This document shows, one piece after another, positions 1 through 9,716 of a stretch of 64,000 nt of DNA; within the stretch, counting starts at the first letter, position 1; each line of letters starts with the position of its first letter. This DNA is from Cellulomonas wangsupingiae (GTDB lineage Bacteria > Actinomycetota > Actinomycetes > Actinomycetales > Cellulomonadaceae), in NCBI RefSeq assembly GCF_024508275.1, contig NZ_CP101989.1, positions 186,001-250,000 of the forward strand. Direction: 5' to 3'. The notes beneath the pieces are model-generated. The model worked only from the letters and a program-made list of their open reading frames with translations. It ran no database searches and had not been told where the DNA came from. The position numbers and the translations under genes were made by a program.

Positions 1-701
1 ACGGAGGCACACGCACCGCCGTCGGGACGGGCCTGTTCGACTTCGGCCACCGCGACGGGCCCGCCGGCCAGGCGCTGTTCCAGCACCCGCTGGGCGTCGC
101 CGCGCTGCCCGACGGGTCGGTGCTGGTCGCGGACACCTACAACGGTGCGCTGCGCCGCTGGGTCCCCGGGGAGGACGGCGGCGCGGTCTCGACGCTCGCG
201 ACGGACCTCGCCGAGCCCAGCGCCCTGGTGCTCCCGGCGGGCGACCCGGACCACGTGGTCGTCGTCGAGTCGGCCGCGCACCGGCTCACGCGCGTGCCGT
301 TGCCCGCGGGTGCGGGCTCCCAGGTCGACGGCGGTGCGCACCGCACGCAGCGCCCGGTGACCGAGCTCGGCACCGACGTCGCGCTCGAGGTCGTCTTCCA
401 CCCGGCCGCGGGGCAGAAGCTCGACGACCGGTGGGGCCCGTCGACGTCCCTGCAGGTCGCGGCCACGCCGCCGGGACTGCTGCTCGACGGCACCGGCGGC
501 GACGTCGCGCTCACGCGGACGCTGCGCCTGGACCCGGCGGTCGGCGAGGGCGTCCTGCACGTCACCGCGCGGGCCGCGAGCTGCGACGCCGACCCCGCGA
601 TCGAGCATCCGGCGTGCCACCTCGCGGCGCAGGACTGGGGCGTGCCGGTGCGCGTCGTCGACGGCGCCGCCGCCGCCCTCGTGCTGCCGCTGCACGGCTG
701 A
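1..701 (+). CDS. NHL-repeat protein, C-terminal part (5' end outside window)
   Basis: The reading frame is open from base 3 and ends with TGA at 699-701, so only the last ~233 codons are visible. The segment FGHRDGPAGQALFQHPLGVA followed by DGSVLVADTYNGALRRW is a typical NHL beta-propeller blade, as seen in NHLRC2-like proteins that usually carry an N-terminal thioredoxin-like domain; that domain would lie outside the window. The remaining ~120 residues form a separate beta-rich C-terminal domain. Function is not defined beyond a likely binding or scaffold role. Confidence 0.75.
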   Translation, partial: GGTRTAVGTGLFDFGHRDGPAGQALFQHPLGVAALPDGSVLVADTYNGALRRWVPGEDGGAVSTLATDLAEPSALVLPAGDPDHVVVVESAAHRLTRVPLPAGAGSQVDGGAHRTQRPVTELGTDVALEVVFHPAAGQKLDDRWGPSTSLQVAATPPGLLLDGTGGDVALTRTLRLDPAVGEGVLHVTARAASCDADPAIEHPACHLAAQDWGVPVRVVDGAAAALVLPLHG

Positions 702-738
702 GCGGACCGCGCCGGGGGCGCCGCGTGAGCAGGGGCCG

Positions 739-2175
739 TCAGGCGGAGACGTCGTCGACGGCGATCGCGACGAGCGCCCGCAGGGCGGTCAGCACCTGAC
801 GGCCCGTCGACGCCGCGGCCGCGACTGCGACCTCGACGACCCAGACGTCGCGCTCCAGGGTGAGCATGCGCGTCTCCGACGCGTCGGCCGGGCTGCCGCC
901 GCGCGCCACCGTCGTGAAGGTCTGCGACCCGGGCATGCGCTCGCGGACCGCCCACGAGTCGCCGCCGAGCGTCTCCGTGGCGGCCGCGGCGAACGCGCAC
1001 AGCCGCGGCACCACGGCGGGGGCCGCAGCACCGATGGCCACCGCACCCCCGGCCGTCAGTCGCCCGACCGCCTGCACGGGGTCGGCGATGGCCGGCATGG
1101 TGCGGGCGCGCGCGCGGGCGCGGCGACGCTTCGCCTGGTACTGGGCCTGGTCGGCACGACGGAACAGGTGCCGCGCCTCGACCGACCCCATCACCGCCGT
1201 CGACGCGATGCCGTACGAGATCGCCGCGCCGTGCGGCAGCGGGAACTTCGCCACCGTCGTCGCCATCGTCGTGGCGACGGTCTCGCGCGGCTGGTCGACG
1301 GTGACGAGGCAGAACTCGTCGCCGCCGATCCGTGCGGCCGTCGCGCCGGGGATCGCGTCCGCGGCGCGCCGCAGCACGTCCGCGACGGCGCGCAGCAGGT
1401 CGTCGCCGGCGTCGTGGCCCAGCTCGTCGTTGACGCGCTTGAGGCCGTCGACGTCGCACATGACGACGCAGGTCTCCCGCCCGGAGGCGAGCGCGGTCTC
1501 CGCCGCCTGGTCCGCGGTGCGACGGTTCGCCAGACCGGTGAGCGGGTCGTCCGCGATGATGTGGCGCATCTGCTGCTCGAGGTCGACGCGGGCGATGGCG
1601 CCGGCGGCGAGAGCGGCCAGCACCTCGGCGGTCGCCACGTCGTCCGCGTGGAACAGGGGGGAGTCGAAGTCCCGCACCACGGTGACCTGGCCCCAGACGG
1701 CGTCGTTCACGACGACGGGCGACGTGAGGGCGGACGCCGCCCCGACCTCGCGCAGCAGCTCGACCTCCACGCGGTCTCCCGCGGTCGTGTCCCCGGGACG
1801 CACGGAGCGGCCGTGCGCGTCGAACGCGTGGGCGACCCAGCTCTCGCGGTTGCGCAGCAGCGCACGCAGGGCCGGTCGCTCGTCGGCGCGGTACGTCGTG
1901 CTGAGGAACTGGTGCCAGCGCGGGTCGTTGCTGGGGGGTTCGAGGTGGACGACGCGGCACGTCTCCTGGGAGATGCGGGCGACGGCGCACGCGTCGGCGC
2001 CGAGCACGTCGACCGCCGCCTGGGCGGCCGCCTCGACGACCTCGTCGATCCTGCGGCAGGCGTCGAGCCGGTGGGCGGCGATGGCGAGGCCGCGCACGCC
2101 ACCGAGGTCGGCGGCCGACAGGCCACCCCGGTGCGCACCCTTGGCGGTCGTGCCCCTGCGCGTCACGTTGCCCAT
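739..2175 (-). CDS. GAF-GGDEF diguanylate cyclase
   Basis: Predicted soluble diguanylate cyclase making cyclic di-GMP from two GTP. The N-terminal ~190 residues look like a GAF sensor domain. The GGDEF domain follows (DDPLTGLANRR, then VDGLKRVNDELGHDAGDD and an intact GGDEF signature in RIGGDEFCLV). No RxxD inhibitory site is seen five residues before GGDEF, so product inhibition at that site is unlikely. About 130 further residues follow the cyclase domain and are not recognised. The start is ATG at 2175 because GGTGGAGG lies 7 bases upstream; the ATG at 2178 is too close and one at 2214 lacks an RBS. It is divergent from the LPMO gene. Confidence 0.85.
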   Translation of the reverse strand: MGNVTRRGTTAKGAHRGGLSAADLGGVRGLAIAAHRLDACRRIDEVVEAAAQAAVDVLGADACAVARISQETCRVVHLEPPSNDPRWHQFLSTTYRADERPALRALLRNRESWVAHAFDAHGRSVRPGDTTAGDRVEVELLREVGAASALTSPVVVNDAVWGQVTVVRDFDSPLFHADDVATAEVLAALAAGAIARVDLEQQMRHIIADDPLTGLANRRTADQAAETALASGRETCVVMCDVDGLKRVNDELGHDAGDDLLRAVADVLRRAADAIPGATAARIGGDEFCLVTVDQPRETVATTMATTVAKFPLPHGAAISYGIASTAVMGSVEARHLFRRADQAQYQAKRRRARARARTMPAIADPVQAVGRLTAGGAVAIGAAAPAVVPRLCAFAAAATETLGGDSWAVRERMPGSQTFTTVARGGSPADASETRMLTLERDVWVVEVAVAAAASTGRQVLTALRALVAIAVDDVSA

Positions 2176-2285
2176 CATCGGGCCTCCACCCCCGATACGC
2201 CGCGCCGGGTCCATGAGAGGTCGGTGAGATCACCCGTCCGAGTCGGACGCTCCACCCGCGTGGCGAGGCCGTATCGGGCGTGCTG

Positions 2286-2295
2286 GAAACGTTTC
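2286..2295. promoter_or_regulatory. Possible LacI-type operator (GAAACGTTTC)
   Basis: A perfect 10-bp palindrome with a central CG lies in the divergent gap between the GGDEF gene and the LPMO gene, 111 bp before the LPMO start. Central-CG palindromes are typical of LacI-family operators, and cellulase genes in related actinobacteria are controlled by LacI-family regulators. Binding is inferred only. Confidence 0.35.
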
Positions 2296-2406
2296 GGGGC
2301 CTTGTACGAGCGGTGTGCTGTCCGCACCCTGAACGCCACGACGCACCACGAGGTGCGCGGCCCCCCGCGGCGACCGGCGCCGCTCGCGTGAGAGGGATCC
2401 GCCGAC

Positions 2407-3546
<1,140 letters not shown>

Positions 3547-3569
3547 CGCCCACCGTCCGCTGACACCCT

Positions 3570-3616
3570 CCGGGGCTGGATCACCCTGTCGTCACGACAG
3601 GTCGATCCAGCCCCGG
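3570..3616. terminator. Long hairpin after the LPMO gene
   Basis: A 13-bp arm CCGGGGCTGGATC (3570-3582) pairs perfectly with 3604-3616. Inside, after a 2x2 internal loop, CCTGTCGT and ACGACAGG extend the stem. It sits 24 bp after the LPMO stop and lacks a T tract. A role as terminator is likely. The two arms are also an inverted pair of the GACTGGATTG-type repeat that fills the following 400 bp. Confidence 0.6.
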
Positions 3617-3637
3617 ACCACGTCCCCCCGCCCTCGC

Positions 3638-4030
3638 CCGTGACAGGACAATCCAGTCGCCCCCGGCGCCCTTCCCCCGGCCGTGACATGGCATTCCCGT
3701 CGCGCCCGGCGCGGTACCCCGCCCGTGACATGTCAATCCAGTCGCCCCCGGCGCCCTTCCCCCGGCGCCCTTCCCCCGGCCGTGACATGGCATTCCCGTC
3801 GCGCCCGTCGTCTTCCCCCGGCTGTGTCAAGACAATCCAGTCTCGGCCTGCGCCTGACCCGAGTGGATGCTCGGCGGGAGGACGCCCGGCCTCACGGGCG
3901 TGAGGCTGGATTGCACTCTCGCGGGGTGTGGGGTGACTGGATTGCACTCTCGCGGGGTGCGGGTGACTGGATTGCACTCTCGCGGGGCCGGGCCGGGCCG
4001 GGCGGGGACTGGATTGCACTCTCGCCGCGG
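3638..4030. repeat. Array of interspersed repeats, family 1 (GACTGGATTG core)
   Basis: This gap of about 500 bp between convergent genes holds no believable gene. It contains CAATCCAGTC at 3649, 3734 and 3833, with diverged CATTCCCGTC copies near 3690 and 3790, each preceded by a TGACA- or TGTCA-like block and separated by CCCCCGGCG spacers. In the opposite orientation GGCTGGATTG (3904) and GACTGGATTG (3935, 3965, 4008) are each followed by CACTCTCGC. The two halves therefore face each other as a large inverted array. Related copies lie at 15795 and 16278-16440. Confidence 0.75.
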
Positions 4031-4046
4031 GGGAGGGGGGGGAGGG

Positions 4047-4274
4047 TTAGGTCTGGGCGGTGATGGGGCCCGTGGGGCGGACGTGGACGGCGACGCCGCG
4101 CACGCGCTCGGGGACGTCCAGGCGGCGGGCGGAGACCGCGTCGCCCTGGACCCGCACCAGGAGGCCGTAGCCGTCGTCGTCCCGGGAGATCCCGATGGCG
4201 CTCACGTCGGGACGCCCGTCGAGGGCGGCCTTGAGCTCGTTCTTGGCCTGGCGGGCCTCGTCGAGGTCGGCCAC
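4047..4274 (-). CDS. Small protein, paralogous to N-terminus of the upstream trypsin-like protein
   Basis: 75 residues, function unknown. The start is GTG at 4274, chosen because GGAGG lies 6 bases upstream; a longer frame to 4322 would overlap the upstream stop and has no RBS. The sequence DLDEARQAKNELKAAL, then DDDGYGLLVRV and HVRPTGPI matches the pattern DRDEAREAKAHAAAAA, GDGGYAVALRY and EVRRTGRI at the start of the neighbouring trypsin-like protein. It is therefore probably a free-standing copy of that domain. It lies 44 bp downstream of that gene on the same strand, so co-transcription is likely. Confidence 0.7.
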   Translation of the reverse strand: MADLDEARQAKNELKAALDGRPDVSAIGISRDDDGYGLLVRVQGDAVSARRLDVPERVRGVAVHVRPTGPITAQT

Positions 4275-4318
4275 TGCGCACCTCCAGCGCCGGTCAGGGA
4301 CGCCGGCCGGCGCTCGCG

Positions 4319-5359
4319 TCACGCGAGCAGCGTCGCGTCGAGCGCCCCGAGGACGGCATCGATGGGGTTGACGTACGTCAGCCCACGACCATTGTCGCCC
4401 CCCGTCTCCGAACCGGCAAAGAGCAGTCCGAGCGCGACGCCGTCCTCGCGGTACACCAGGGACCCGGAGTCCCCGCCGCGCGAGAACGGACCGACGCCGG
4501 TGCCCTCGATCTCGATCTGGTCGTCGAAGCGCAGGTTGCCCAGCTCGTCGCCGTACCCGACGACCACGTCGTCGAGCTCGATCGCGGTGACCCGGCCGGC
4601 GGTCACGGACGTCGTGCGCCCGATCTTGCCGACGGTCTCGCCGCCCACGGCCTGCGCGGTCCGGGTGATGTACCCGACGGGGTACCGCGCGTCCACGTCC
4701 GTGTCGTCGAGGAGGGCGACGGCCGCGTCGACCGTCGCCGTGGTCCCCGGGGTGAGCGGTGCGACGGCCGCGAGCGTGCCGACCCGGTCCCGGGGGGCGT
4801 AGCCGCCGTCCGCGGGCCCGGGCTGCAGGACCAGGTCGCCCGGACGTGCCGCCGGCGAGCCCGCGAGCACGTGGTAGTTCGACAGCACGTGCAGCGCGCC
4901 GCCGACCAGCACGAACGCGCCCAGCGTTCCGGCGCTGACGTCGACGTGGGCGATCGAGACGCCGGGGCGCAGCGGGCGGACGCGTCCCGTCTCGCCGAGC
5001 GCCTGCGCCGTGGCGACCGGGGGGCGCGGCCCGGGCACGACGGCGCCCACGTCCCCGACGCCCGTGCTCGCGCCGCCGACGTCGGTCAGCGCCCGGATGC
5101 GGCCCGTGCGGCGGACCTCGACGACGGCCCCGGTGCGGGAGACCTCGGCGGCGACCCTGCGCGCGAGGCTGCGCACACCCGGCAGGCCGAGCCGGTACCG
5201 CAGGGCGACGGCGTACCCGCCGTCGCCGCGTGGCGACAGCCCGACGGACAGCGGCGCGACCGACGCCCCGGCCGTCGACGCGCGCACGCTGCGCCCCGCC
5301 AGCGTCCGTGCCGCCGCCGCGGCGTGCGCCTTGGCCTCCCGTGCCTCGTCCCGGTCCAT
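4319..5359 (-). CDS. Trypsin-like (S1/chymotrypsin-fold) serine peptidase-like protein
   Basis: 346 residues. A trypsin-like catalytic triad is visible: His in LSNYHVLAG, Asp in ATVDAAVALLDD and Ser in GGDSGSLV. The N-terminal ~100 residues form a separate domain shared with the small downstream protein. No signal peptide or membrane segment is apparent, so the protein may act in the cytoplasm, unusual for S1 peptidases. The ATG at 5359 follows GAAGGGGG. It may cleave a specific partner or act as a regulated binding protein; substrate unknown. Confidence 0.8.
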   Translation of the reverse strand: MDRDEAREAKAHAAAAARTLAGRSVRASTAGASVAPLSVGLSPRGDGGYAVALRYRLGLPGVRSLARRVAAEVSRTGAVVEVRRTGRIRALTDVGGASTGVGDVGAVVPGPRPPVATAQALGETGRVRPLRPGVSIAHVDVSAGTLGAFVLVGGALHVLSNYHVLAGSPAARPGDLVLQPGPADGGYAPRDRVGTLAAVAPLTPGTTATVDAAVALLDDTDVDARYPVGYITRTAQAVGGETVGKIGRTTSVTAGRVTAIELDDVVVGYGDELGNLRFDDQIEIEGTGVGPFSRGGDSGSLVYREDGVALGLLFAGSETGGDNGRGLTYVNPIDAVLGALDATLLA

Positions 5360-5569
5360 GCGGCCCCCTTCGTCGTCACCCCTGCGGGCGGGGCTGTGGC
5401 TCCCCGCCGTGCGGCGCCATTGTGTCCGCCTCGTCCGACATGTGCCGGTCGTGCCCGTTGGCCGGACGTCCCTGGCGTCCGCCCGGTTCCGGGTACGACG
5501 ACGCCCCGCCCGGTTCTCCGGTGCGGGGCGTCGGCGAGACGCGGCTCGTCGCGACCGCGACGCGGTGCG

Positions 5570-5899
5570 TCAGGCGGTCGGGGGGACCGTCGGAGGCGCC
5601 GCCTGCGGTGCCGCCTGAGGGGCCGCCTGAGGGGCCGCCTGCGGAGCGGCCGGTGCCGCCGCCTGCGGGGCCACCGCCGGGCGGGCGACCGCCGGGTCCT
5701 CGTGGTGCTCGACGACCTGGCGGTGCGTCGTGTTGGTGCGCTGCGAGTTGAACGCGGTCACGAGGATGAGCGCCAGCGCGCCCGCCCCCATGCAGATGTA
5801 GCCGATGACCGTCAGGTCGATGCCCTCGAGCCGGTCCGAGATCCCGAACGAGAGGATCGCCCCGATCACCAGGAGTGCGATGCCGCCACCGATGCCCAT
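5570..5899 (-). CDS. Small two-helix membrane protein, DUF6458-like
   Basis: 109 residues. Two membrane helices are visible (GIALLVIGAILSFGI and IGYICMGAGALALILV), followed by a cytoplasmic tail with four to five PQAA/APQ repeats. The start is ATG 5899, with AAGGAG 7 bases upstream. The N-terminal MGIGGGIALLVIGAIL resembles the DUF6458 family of small actinobacterial membrane proteins; function unknown. The Ala-Pro-Gln tail is low-complexity. Confidence 0.75.
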   Translation of the reverse strand: MGIGGGIALLVIGAILSFGISDRLEGIDLTVIGYICMGAGALALILVTAFNSQRTNTTHRQVVEHHEDPAVARPAVAPQAAAPAAPQAAPQAAPQAAPQAAPPTVPPTA

Positions 5900-6087
5900 G
5901 TCGCTCCTTCGTCGTTCCAGCAGCGGGCCACGACGGCCCGCCTGGGTGGCGAGTCTGGTGCCGGTCCGCGGGTCCCGCACGTCGAACGGGCCACGTGACC
6001 CGGACGGGTGTCCGGGACGAAGCGGGACGGACCCGTGCGCCGTCCTTCCGGATGCTGGTCGTCGCGCGGGCCGGTAGAACACCTCCT

Positions 6088-6546
6088 ATGGGTGTTCTCG
6101 TCCGCTCCGCCGCGCTCGGTCTCGCCGCGGGGGGCCGCTCGGCGGTCGCCCTCGCCGTCCCCGTCTACGCCGCGACCCGCGGGCGTCGTGGCACCGGGGC
6201 ACGGGCCCTGCGCGGGCTCGCGACCCTGGCGCTCCTCGGTGAGGGGGTCGTCGACAAGCTCCCGGGTGTGCCGAGCCGCCTCGTGGCGCCGCAGCTCGCC
6301 GGGCGTCTCGTGGCCGGCGCGTCGGGCGCCGCGGCCCTGGCCGTCGTCGACGGGCGTCGCGTCCCGGCGGTCCTCGTCGCCGCGCTGGCCGGCGGTGCCG
6401 GGGCGTTCGCGGGCTCCGTCGCCGGGGCGTCGTGGCGGGAGTGGGCGGCCGACAGCGGTCCCGCCGCGCTGCGTCCCGACCTGCGCGCCGCGCTCGTGGA
6501 GGACGTCGCCGTCCTGGCCTCGGCCCGCGCCCTCGCCGGGCGCTGA
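6088..6546 (+). CDS. Small hydrophobic membrane protein (DUF4126-like)
   Basis: 152 residues, Ala/Gly-rich, with several predicted membrane segments. The N-terminal LGLAAGGRSAVALAVP, the internal EGVVDKLPGVPSR and the GSVAGASWRE motif resemble DUF4126-type membrane proteins of actinobacteria; the assignment is by pattern only. ATG 6088 follows ACCTCCT, which is not a classical RBS, so the start is uncertain. It is divergent from the DUF6458-like gene. Confidence 0.6.
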   Translation: MGVLVRSAALGLAAGGRSAVALAVPVYAATRGRRGTGARALRGLATLALLGEGVVDKLPGVPSRLVAPQLAGRLVAGASGAAALAVVDGRRVPAVLVAALAGGAGAFAGSVAGASWREWAADSGPAALRPDLRAALVEDVAVLASARALAGR

Positions 6547-6585
6547 CCCCGGGCGGCCGCCCGGCACGCCCCTAGGGTGGTCGCC

Positions 6586-7137
6586 ATGGGCTGGCAGACC
6601 GTCTCGTCACGCGTCGTCCACGAGAACGCGTGGATCACGGTCCGGCAGGACGACGTGCTCGCCCCCGACGGGCGCCCGGGCCAGTACGGCGTGGTCGAGG
6701 TGCGGCCGTCGGTCTTCGTCGTCGCGCTGACCGACGACGACGAGGTCGTGCTGGTCACCACCGACCGGTACACCACCGGGCCGGGCTCGGTGGAGGTGCC
6801 CGCGGGCGGCACCGACGGGCAGGAGCCGCTGGTCGCGGCGCAGCGCGAGCTGGCCGAGGAGGTCGGCCTCGTGGCGCGCGACTGGACGCCCGTCGGCACC
6901 GTCGACGCGCTCAACGGCGTGGCGCGGGCCGTCGAGCACGTGTTCGTCGCGCGCCGCCTGTCACCCGTCGCCGACGCCGACGCCACCGGACGGGAGCAGG
7001 CCGCCGAGGGGATCACCGCGGTGCGCACCGTCCCGTTCGCGGACGCCCTGGCGATGGTCCGCAGCGGCGAGATCCGCGACGGTGAGACGGTGGCCGCGCT
7101 CGCGCTGGCGGCCCTGCACCTCGGCCGGCTCGTCTGA
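6586..7137 (+). CDS. Nudix hydrolase, ADP-ribose pyrophosphatase-like
   Basis: 183 residues. It hydrolyses a nucleoside diphosphate linked to another moiety, probably ADP-ribose or a sugar nucleotide. The Nudix helix is present (PAGGTDGQEPL then RELAEEVGL) with the metal-binding REXXEE glutamates intact. The loop before RE is one residue shorter than the canonical GX5EX7REUXEEXGU spacing. ATG 6586 follows AGGGTGG; an in-frame GTG at 6577 is less likely. It is convergent with the LacI regulator. Confidence 0.85.
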   Translation: MGWQTVSSRVVHENAWITVRQDDVLAPDGRPGQYGVVEVRPSVFVVALTDDDEVVLVTTDRYTTGPGSVEVPAGGTDGQEPLVAAQRELAEEVGLVARDWTPVGTVDALNGVARAVEHVFVARRLSPVADADATGREQAAEGITAVRTVPFADALAMVRSGEIRDGETVAALALAALHLGRLV

Positions 7138-7168
7138 CGACGACCTCCGGTGCCTCAGGGCGCCGGCG

Positions 7169-8197
7169 TCACGCGCGCGGCGGGGCGGTCGAGTCGCGCA
7201 CGACGAGGGTCGTCGCGAGCTCGATGTGGTGCGAGTCGGGCTGGCGGCCCTCGTCCATCGCGAGGACCGTGCGCAGGGCGACGCGACCGATGTCCTGCAA
7301 GGGCTGACGCACGGCCGTCAGGGGCGGGTTGGTCCAGGCCGCGACGTACGTGTCGTCGTACCCGACGACCGACAGGTCGCGCGGGACGACGACGCCGAGC
7401 CGGCGGGCGGCCTCGAGCACCCCGAGCGCCTGCTCGTCGCTGCTCGCGAGGATGGCGGTGGGTGGCTCGTCGAGGCGCAGGATCGCGTCGGCGGCGCGCT
7501 GCGCGGCGTCGTGGTCGAACGCGACGTGCCGGACGAGCGCGGGGTCGACGGCGACGTCGGCGCGCTGACAGGCCGACCGGAAGCCGTCGGCGCGGGCCAG
7601 CGCGCTCATGGAGGCCTCGGGGCCGCCGATCATCGCGATGCGGGTGTGCCCGAGGGCGAGCAGGTGCTCGGTGGCGGTGCGCCCGCCGGACCAGTTGGTC
7701 GAGCCGACGGACACGAGCTCCGGCGTGGTCAGGTGCAGCGGGTCGATGACGACGACGGGCAGGCGGGCGCGGGCGATGCTGTCGTACGTCGTCTCGGTGA
7801 CCTGCGCGGTCACGACGATGGCGCCGGTGCGCCGGGCGGAGATGAGGCGCCGGGTCCAGCTCGACGGCGGCTCGGGGCGGTCGCCGCCGCCGCGGCGGAC
7901 GCGGGAGACGGTGACGTCGACGTCGGCCTCCTCGGCGGCGAGCGTGACGCCGCGCAGCACCTCCATCGCGTACGGGCTGCCGAGCTTGTCGACCATGAAC
8001 TCCACGATGCGACGCGTCTCGGCGTTGCGTGCCCCGGGCGTGCGGTAGCCGAGCTCGGCGACGGCCGACTCGACGCGTGCGCGGGTCGCGGGCGCGACGT
8101 CGCTGTGCCGGTTGACGACCTTCGAGGCCGTGGCGATCGACACGCCGGCGCGCTCGGCGACGGCGGTGAGCGTCGGGCGCCGTGCGGCTGCGGGCAT
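7169..8197 (-). CDS. LacI-family transcriptional regulator
   Basis: 342 residues. The N-terminal LacI HTH (LTAVAERAGVSIATASKVVN, about residues 9-28, then the hinge helix to ~60) is followed by a periplasmic-binding-protein-like effector domain. The start is ATG 8197 with AAGGAG 5 bases upstream. It is divergent from an ABC importer operon and likely represses it until the imported sugar or a metabolite binds. Candidate operators lie in the shared promoter region at 8314-8360. Confidence 0.92.
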   Translation of the reverse strand: MPAAARRPTLTAVAERAGVSIATASKVVNRHSDVAPATRARVESAVAELGYRTPGARNAETRRIVEFMVDKLGSPYAMEVLRGVTLAAEEADVDVTVSRVRRGGGDRPEPPSSWTRRLISARRTGAIVVTAQVTETTYDSIARARLPVVVIDPLHLTTPELVSVGSTNWSGGRTATEHLLALGHTRIAMIGGPEASMSALARADGFRSACQRADVAVDPALVRHVAFDHDAAQRAADAILRLDEPPTAILASSDEQALGVLEAARRLGVVVPRDLSVVGYDDTYVAAWTNPPLTAVRQPLQDIGRVALRTVLAMDEGRQPDSHHIELATTLVVRDSTAPPRA

Positions 8198-8297
8198 GGG
8201 CACTCCTTCGGTCGAGGCCGAACGTAGCGGGAGGTCCCTGAAAACACCAAGAGGAGGCACGTAGAGTTTCGCCTGTTCACCCGCGGGAAGGGCGGCG

Positions 8298-8360
8298 TTG
8301 ACACAGGTCGAGGGCGAAAACTACGGTGAAACCGACGTCACCAGCGACGAAAACTTTTCG
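8298..8360 (+). promoter_or_regulatory. Sugar operon promoter with possible LacI-type operators
   Basis: TTGACA at 8298-8303 and TACGGT at 8322-8327 (18-bp spacing) make a plausible promoter for the sugar operon. The motif CGAAAACT occurs twice: overlapping the -10 at 8314, and at 8348-8360 as the 13-bp inverted repeat CGAAAA-C-TTTTCG. These are the best candidates for binding by the divergent LacI regulator. Confidence 0.5.
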
Positions 8361-8384
8361 CTGCAGAGAACCGGAGGCTCAACG

Positions 8385-9716
8385 ATGAGTTCCACCACTG
8401 CACGGCGGGTGCGGGCGACCGCTGCCGTCATCGGCGCCGCACTCGCCCTGGCCGCCTGCGGGTCCGGCACCCAGCCACAGCTCGGAGGCGCGACCGGCGG
8501 CGCGACCGGCGGCGGGAGCGGCGACGCCGCGATCGTCTGGGGCCTCGAGGGCGGCCAGTCCGACTCCTACCAGGCGGCCGTCGACCGCTGGAACGCCGAC
8601 CACCCGGACCAGCCCATCGAGCTGCAGATGTTCGGCAACGAGGGCTACAAGGACAAGCTGCGCATCGCCCTGGGCGCGGGCCAGGGCCCCGACCTGATGT
8701 TCAGCTGGGGCGGCGCGGCCCTCCAGGCGTACGTCGACGAGGGCTACGTCGACCCCATCGAGGACCCCGCGATCATCGACCGGCACCTGCCCGCGGTGCT
8801 CGACACCGTGACGTTCGACGGCAAGGTGTACGGCGCCGCCATCAACAACATGCAGCCCGTCGTGATCCTCTACAACGACGCCGTCTTCCGGCAGGTCGGG
8901 GCGACGCCCCCGACCACCTGGGACGAGCTGGTCGAGCTCGTGCCGGTGTTCGAGGCGCAGGGCATCGCCCCCATCGCGCTGGCCGGGCAGTCGAAGTGGC
9001 CGCAGCTGCCGTACCTGGGCTACCTCGTCGACCGCATCGGCGGCCCCGAGGTCTTCGACGCGGTCATCGCCAACGAGCCCGACGCCTGGTCCCACCCGGC
9101 GGTCACGCAGGCCCTCACCGAGATCCAGGACCTGGTGGAGGCCGGTGGCTTCGTCGACGACTACGCGTCGATCGCGTACGAGACGGGCGCGGCCGACGCG
9201 CTGCTCTACACCGGGCGCGCGGCCATGATGGTCGTCCTGTCGCAGGCGTACTCGAACATCAAGAACGCCGCGCCGGACTTCGTCGAGGCCGGCGACCTCA
9301 AGGCCGTGCCCTTCCCCGCGTACGACGGCGGCACCGGCGACCCCGCCAACCTCGTGGGCAACCCGTCGAACTTCTGGTCCGTCAACGCCGCGGCGACCGA
9401 CGAGCACAAGGAGACGGTGACGGCGTTCCTCGCCGAGCAGGTGATGAACGACGAGTACATCGGCGAGATCCTCGACCGGTCCGCCGTGCCGGGTGTCACG
9501 ACGGCCCGTGAGCAGATCGCCGAGCGCGACGACGCCTTCGCCGGGCTCGTCGTCGACCTGACGGAGGCGGCGCCGCACTTCCAGCTCTCCTGGGACCAGG
9601 CGATCACCCCGTCGCAGGCCGAGCAGCTCACGACCCACCTCGACCGGATCTTCCTGCTGCAGAGCACGCCGGAGGAGTTCGTCGCCGAGATGAACGCGAC
9701 GCTGGACGCGAAGTGA
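8385..9716 (+). CDS. ABC sugar importer, substrate-binding lipoprotein
   Basis: 443 residues. Family 1 extracellular solute-binding protein of a CUT1-type carbohydrate importer. The signal peptide ends in a lipobox (ALALAAC), so the mature protein is lipid-anchored outside the membrane. GGAGG stands 7 bases before ATG 8385; the in-frame codons upstream belong to the promoter. It is first in an operon with two permeases; no ATPase gene is in the cluster, so a shared MsmK-like ATPase encoded elsewhere is probable, as in many actinobacteria. Confidence 0.92.
   Translation: MSSTTARRVRATAAVIGAALALAACGSGTQPQLGGATGGATGGGSGDAAIVWGLEGGQSDSYQAAVDRWNADHPDQPIELQMFGNEGYKDKLRIALGAGQGPDLMFSWGGAALQAYVDEGYVDPIEDPAIIDRHLPAVLDTVTFDGKVYGAAINNMQPVVILYNDAVFRQVGATPPTTWDELVELVPVFEAQGIAPIALAGQSKWPQLPYLGYLVDRIGGPEVFDAVIANEPDAWSHPAVTQALTEIQDLVEAGGFVDDYASIAYETGAADALLYTGRAAMMVVLSQAYSNIKNAAPDFVEAGDLKAVPFPAYDGGTGDPANLVGNPSNFWSVNAAATDEHKETVTAFLAEQVMNDEYIGEILDRSAVPGVTTAREQIAERDDAFAGLVVDLTEAAPHFQLSWDQAITPSQAEQLTTHLDRIFLLQSTPEEFVAEMNATLDAK

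Noticed and set aside
3640..4030. CRISPR-like array
   Set aside because: Units are irregularly spaced, change orientation within the gap, lack unique spacers of constant length and have no cas genes nearby; they fit REP-like intergenic repeats.
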